Part shown: piece after piece, positions 4,582 through 5,890 of the stretch
Position numbering within the stretch: position 1 is the stretch's first letter
Layout: the number at the start of each line of letters is the position of its first letter
From: Planctomycetota bacterium
GTDB lineage: Bacteria > Planctomycetota > UBA1135 > UBA2386
Reading direction: 5' to 3'
Assembly (NCBI GenBank): GCA_023433825.1
Contig: JAEYTU010000093.1
Span: 1-5,890, forward strand
Length of the DNA: 5,890 bases
Notes under the pieces: model-generated
Seen by the model: the letters and a program-made list of their open reading frames with translations, nothing else
What the model was told of the DNA's origin: nothing
The model's database searches: none
Translations under genes and position numbers: made by a program

Positions 4582-5081
4582 AGCGCAGCGCCGACATCTC
4601 GCCCTGTGGTCGCTACCGCTACGTGCTCACACGGCGATGGGACGACTTGGTCCCACCGATGCTCGTGATCGGTCTGAATCCGAGCACCGCCGATGCCGAC
4701 GTCGACGACCCGACGATCCGACGCTGCATTGCGTTCGCGCGTCGCGAGTCAGCCGGCGGGGTGGTGATGCTGAACCTCTTCGCGCTCCGCAGCACAGATC
4801 CGAAGGCGCTCGCGGTGGCCGAGGATCCAATCGGGACGGGCAATGACCACATACTGTCGGAGTTCGCGGCTGAGGCGCGGCGCACGGGCACCGGCGTCGT
4901 CTGTGCATGGGGGAACGGAGGCCGCTTGCTGTCGCGGTCTCGCTGTGTCGTCGCACGCCTCCTCGCGCAAGGAGCGGAGCTGCTCCACTTCGGCCTGACG
5001 AGCGCCGGCGAGCCGAAGCATCCGCTGTACCTCCACAATCGAACTCCCCTGCAGCGGCTTCGCCCGAGGCTGTCCTCGTGA
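4578..5081 (+). CDS. DUF1643 family protein
   Basis: A 167-residue protein with the whole DUF1643 pattern. An N-terminal CGRYRYVLTRRWD segment leads to VIGLNPSTADADVDDPTIRR (residues 31-49), CIAFARRESAGG, VVMLNLFALRSTDPKAL (63-79), DPIGTGNDHIL and VVCAWGNGG (107-115). HFGLTSAGEPKHPLYL (137-152) ends the core. Family length is usually around 160-170, so it looks complete. The biochemical function of DUF1643 is not established, though it is common in phages and bacteria. GTG 4578 was chosen because it overlaps the previous stop (GTGA) and has GGAGG at 4566-4570. The upstream extension in the same frame has no family similarity. The next gene's possible ATG at 5081 overlaps its stop by one base. 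Confidence 0.9.
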   Translation: MKRSADISPCGRYRYVLTRRWDDLVPPMLVIGLNPSTADADVDDPTIRRCIAFARRESAGGVVMLNLFALRSTDPKALAVAEDPIGTGNDHILSEFAAEARRTGTGVVCAWGNGGRLLSRSRCVVARLLAQGAELLHFGLTSAGEPKHPLYLHNRTPLQRLRPRLSS

Positions 5082-5209
5082 TGGCAGATCCGCTGTCAAC
5101 TCTCGGCAGCATCGCAGCTACAGCGGCGCGAGGGCGCACGGCTGCCGTGCTCCGGACGGTCCGACGCAGGGGCAGCCGGGCCACCCTCTGTGCGAGGCGG
5201 AGGTGGAGC
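5082..5209 (+). other. Ambiguous stretch: 5' extension of the methyltransferase gene or short spacer
   Basis: These 128 bases are open in the methyltransferase frame and would add 43 residues if translation began at ATG 5081, which overlaps the DUF1643 stop. The extension is Arg/Ala-rich (ARGRTAAVLRTVRRRGSRA), unlike the usual short N-terminus of the family. The 5081 start has only GAGG 11 bases upstream. I see no other gene or strong hairpin here. Confidence 0.45.
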
Positions 5210-5890
5210 ATGGGAGTGGACAAGGTGCTGCGTGGGCACAGCCGGTGCGCGGTCGTCGCGCGGGACGCGCTGGCTCTCGCGAGGTCGCTGCCGGACGGAA
5301 GCGTCGACGCGGTGGTCACGGACCCGCCGTACGGCATCGGCTTCATGGGCAAGGACTGGGACCGCGACGTGCCGGCCGTTGCGATCTGGATCGAGTGTCT
5401 GCGCGTGCTTCGGCCAGGCGGGCACCTGCTCGCGTTCGCCGGCACGCGGACGCAGCATCGAATGGCGGCGCGGATCGAAGAGGGCGGCTTCGAGATCCGC
5501 GACATGCTCGCGTGGGTCTACGGCAGCGGCTTTCCGAAGTCGCTCGACGTCAGCAAGGCGCTCGACAAGGCGGCGGGCATCTGGCGTGGGCGCGCCGGCG
5601 CCGTGCGTCGACGTTCCGGATCGCTGAGCGGTCCCACCTACGAGCGCACGCCGAAGGGCGCGCCGGTGTCGGCGACGGCGAACGAGTGGGCGGGATGGGG
5701 CACGGCGCTGAAGCCGGCGATCGAACCGATCACGCTCGCGCGGAAGCCGTTCGCCGGCACCGTCAGCGACAACGTGCTCGAGCACGGCACCGGCGCGCTG
5801 AACATCGACGCGTGTCGCGTTCCGTCGGACGACGAGATCAAACCGGTGACGGGGAAGGCAGCGCTCGGCCCGTTCACCAACGGATGGGGG
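5210..5890 (+). CDS. DPPY-type site-specific DNA methyltransferase, N-terminal part (cut by window end)
   Basis: The frame is open to the right edge, giving 227 codons from ATG 5210. The protein begins MGVDKVLRGHSRCAVVARDA and has LPDGSVDAVVTDPPYGIGFM, where DPPY (38-41) is catalytic motif IV of amino methyltransferases. GKDWD follows, then LRVLRPGGHLLAFAGTRTQH and MLAWVYGSGFPKSLDVSKAL. Further on come WGTALKPAIEPITLARKPF and VLEHGTGALNIDACRV. These match phage and prophage methyltransferases of the N6_N4_Mtase type, which transfer methyl from S-adenosylmethionine to adenine-N6 or cytosine-N4. With motif IV near the N-terminus (beta-class order), the S-adenosylmethionine motif (FxGxG) should lie beyond the edge. 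ATG 5210 has GGAGG at 5199-5203, 6 bases away, and gives the usual N-terminus. No restriction enzyme gene is visible, so it may be an orphan protecting phage DNA. Confidence 0.9.
   Translation, partial: MGVDKVLRGHSRCAVVARDALALARSLPDGSVDAVVTDPPYGIGFMGKDWDRDVPAVAIWIECLRVLRPGGHLLAFAGTRTQHRMAARIEEGGFEIRDMLAWVYGSGFPKSLDVSKALDKAAGIWRGRAGAVRRRSGSLSGPTYERTPKGAPVSATANEWAGWGTALKPAIEPITLARKPFAGTVSDNVLEHGTGALNIDACRVPSDDEIKPVTGKAALGPFTNGWG

Larger units (their letters stand above)
1905..5890 (+). mobile_element. Left edge of a putative tRNA-Cys-integrated prophage or phage-like element
   Basis: The tRNA-Cys 3' fragment marks the boundary. To its right the gene style changes to a run of short, overlapping + strand genes typical of phage early regions: a DUF1376 protein, small unknowns, a winged-helix candidate, a coiled-coil protein, DUF1643 and a DNA methyltransferase. 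The fragment's 3' end faces left, the orientation expected if the chromosome lies left and the element right. No integrase, capsid, portal or terminase gene is in the window, so an intact prophage, a satellite and a defective remnant cannot be told apart. The right end is outside the window. Confidence 0.65.

Noticed and set aside
4627..5505. A 292-codon - strand frame opposite DUF1643 and the methyltransferase
   Set aside because: It is a shadow of two genes with strong family signatures, and its product is low-complexity Arg/Ser/Ala-rich.

Overview
This is high-GC bacterial DNA with tightly packed genes, AGGAGG-type ribosome binding sites and several GTG starts. The host is probably a high-GC Gram-negative-type bacterium (there is a lipobox lipoprotein), but nothing here fixes the phylum. 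The window divides into two parts near position 1905-1951.

Positions 1 to about 1904 look like ordinary chromosome. They hold the last 49 codons of a class II fumarase/aspartase-family enzyme (+), a DJ-1/YajL-type protein (-), a 63-residue single-span membrane protein (+) divergent from it, a small lipoprotein with an EF-hand-like loop (-), and a 95-residue protein of unknown function (-). The divergent pair at 774-806 shares a nearly symmetrical -10-like sequence and may be served by one bidirectional promoter.

At 1905-1951 (-) lies the 3' half of a tRNA-Cys gene, from the anticodon stem through the T arm to an encoded CCA. The matching 5' half is absent. This is the usual scar at the distal end of a tRNA-integrated element. 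Its broken side faces right, so the chromosome lies to the left and the element to the right. The intact tRNA-Cys and the integrase would be expected beyond the right edge.

Positions 2116 to the end form one + strand operon of phage early-region type. Genes overlap by 1-8 bases and mostly have strong Shine-Dalgarno sites. In order they are a DUF1376 (YdaU-like) replication-associated protein, a Cys-containing unknown, a 68-residue unknown, a probable winged-helix protein, a coiled-coil protein, a DUF1643 protein, and a DPPY-motif DNA methyltransferase cut by the window end. The leader at 1985-2115 carries repeated motifs and a segment exactly complementary to the first ribosome binding site.

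The most unusual structure is inside the DUF1376 gene, at 2522-2700. It contains a 20-bp perfect palindrome, five copies of the odd palindrome TGCTCGGAGCA spaced about one or two helical turns apart (within a 34-bp tandem duplication), a 17-bp-stem hairpin and a 10-bp palindrome. The arrangement resembles the lambda origin, where iterons lie inside the O initiator gene, so I propose it as a candidate replication origin. That is inference and untested.
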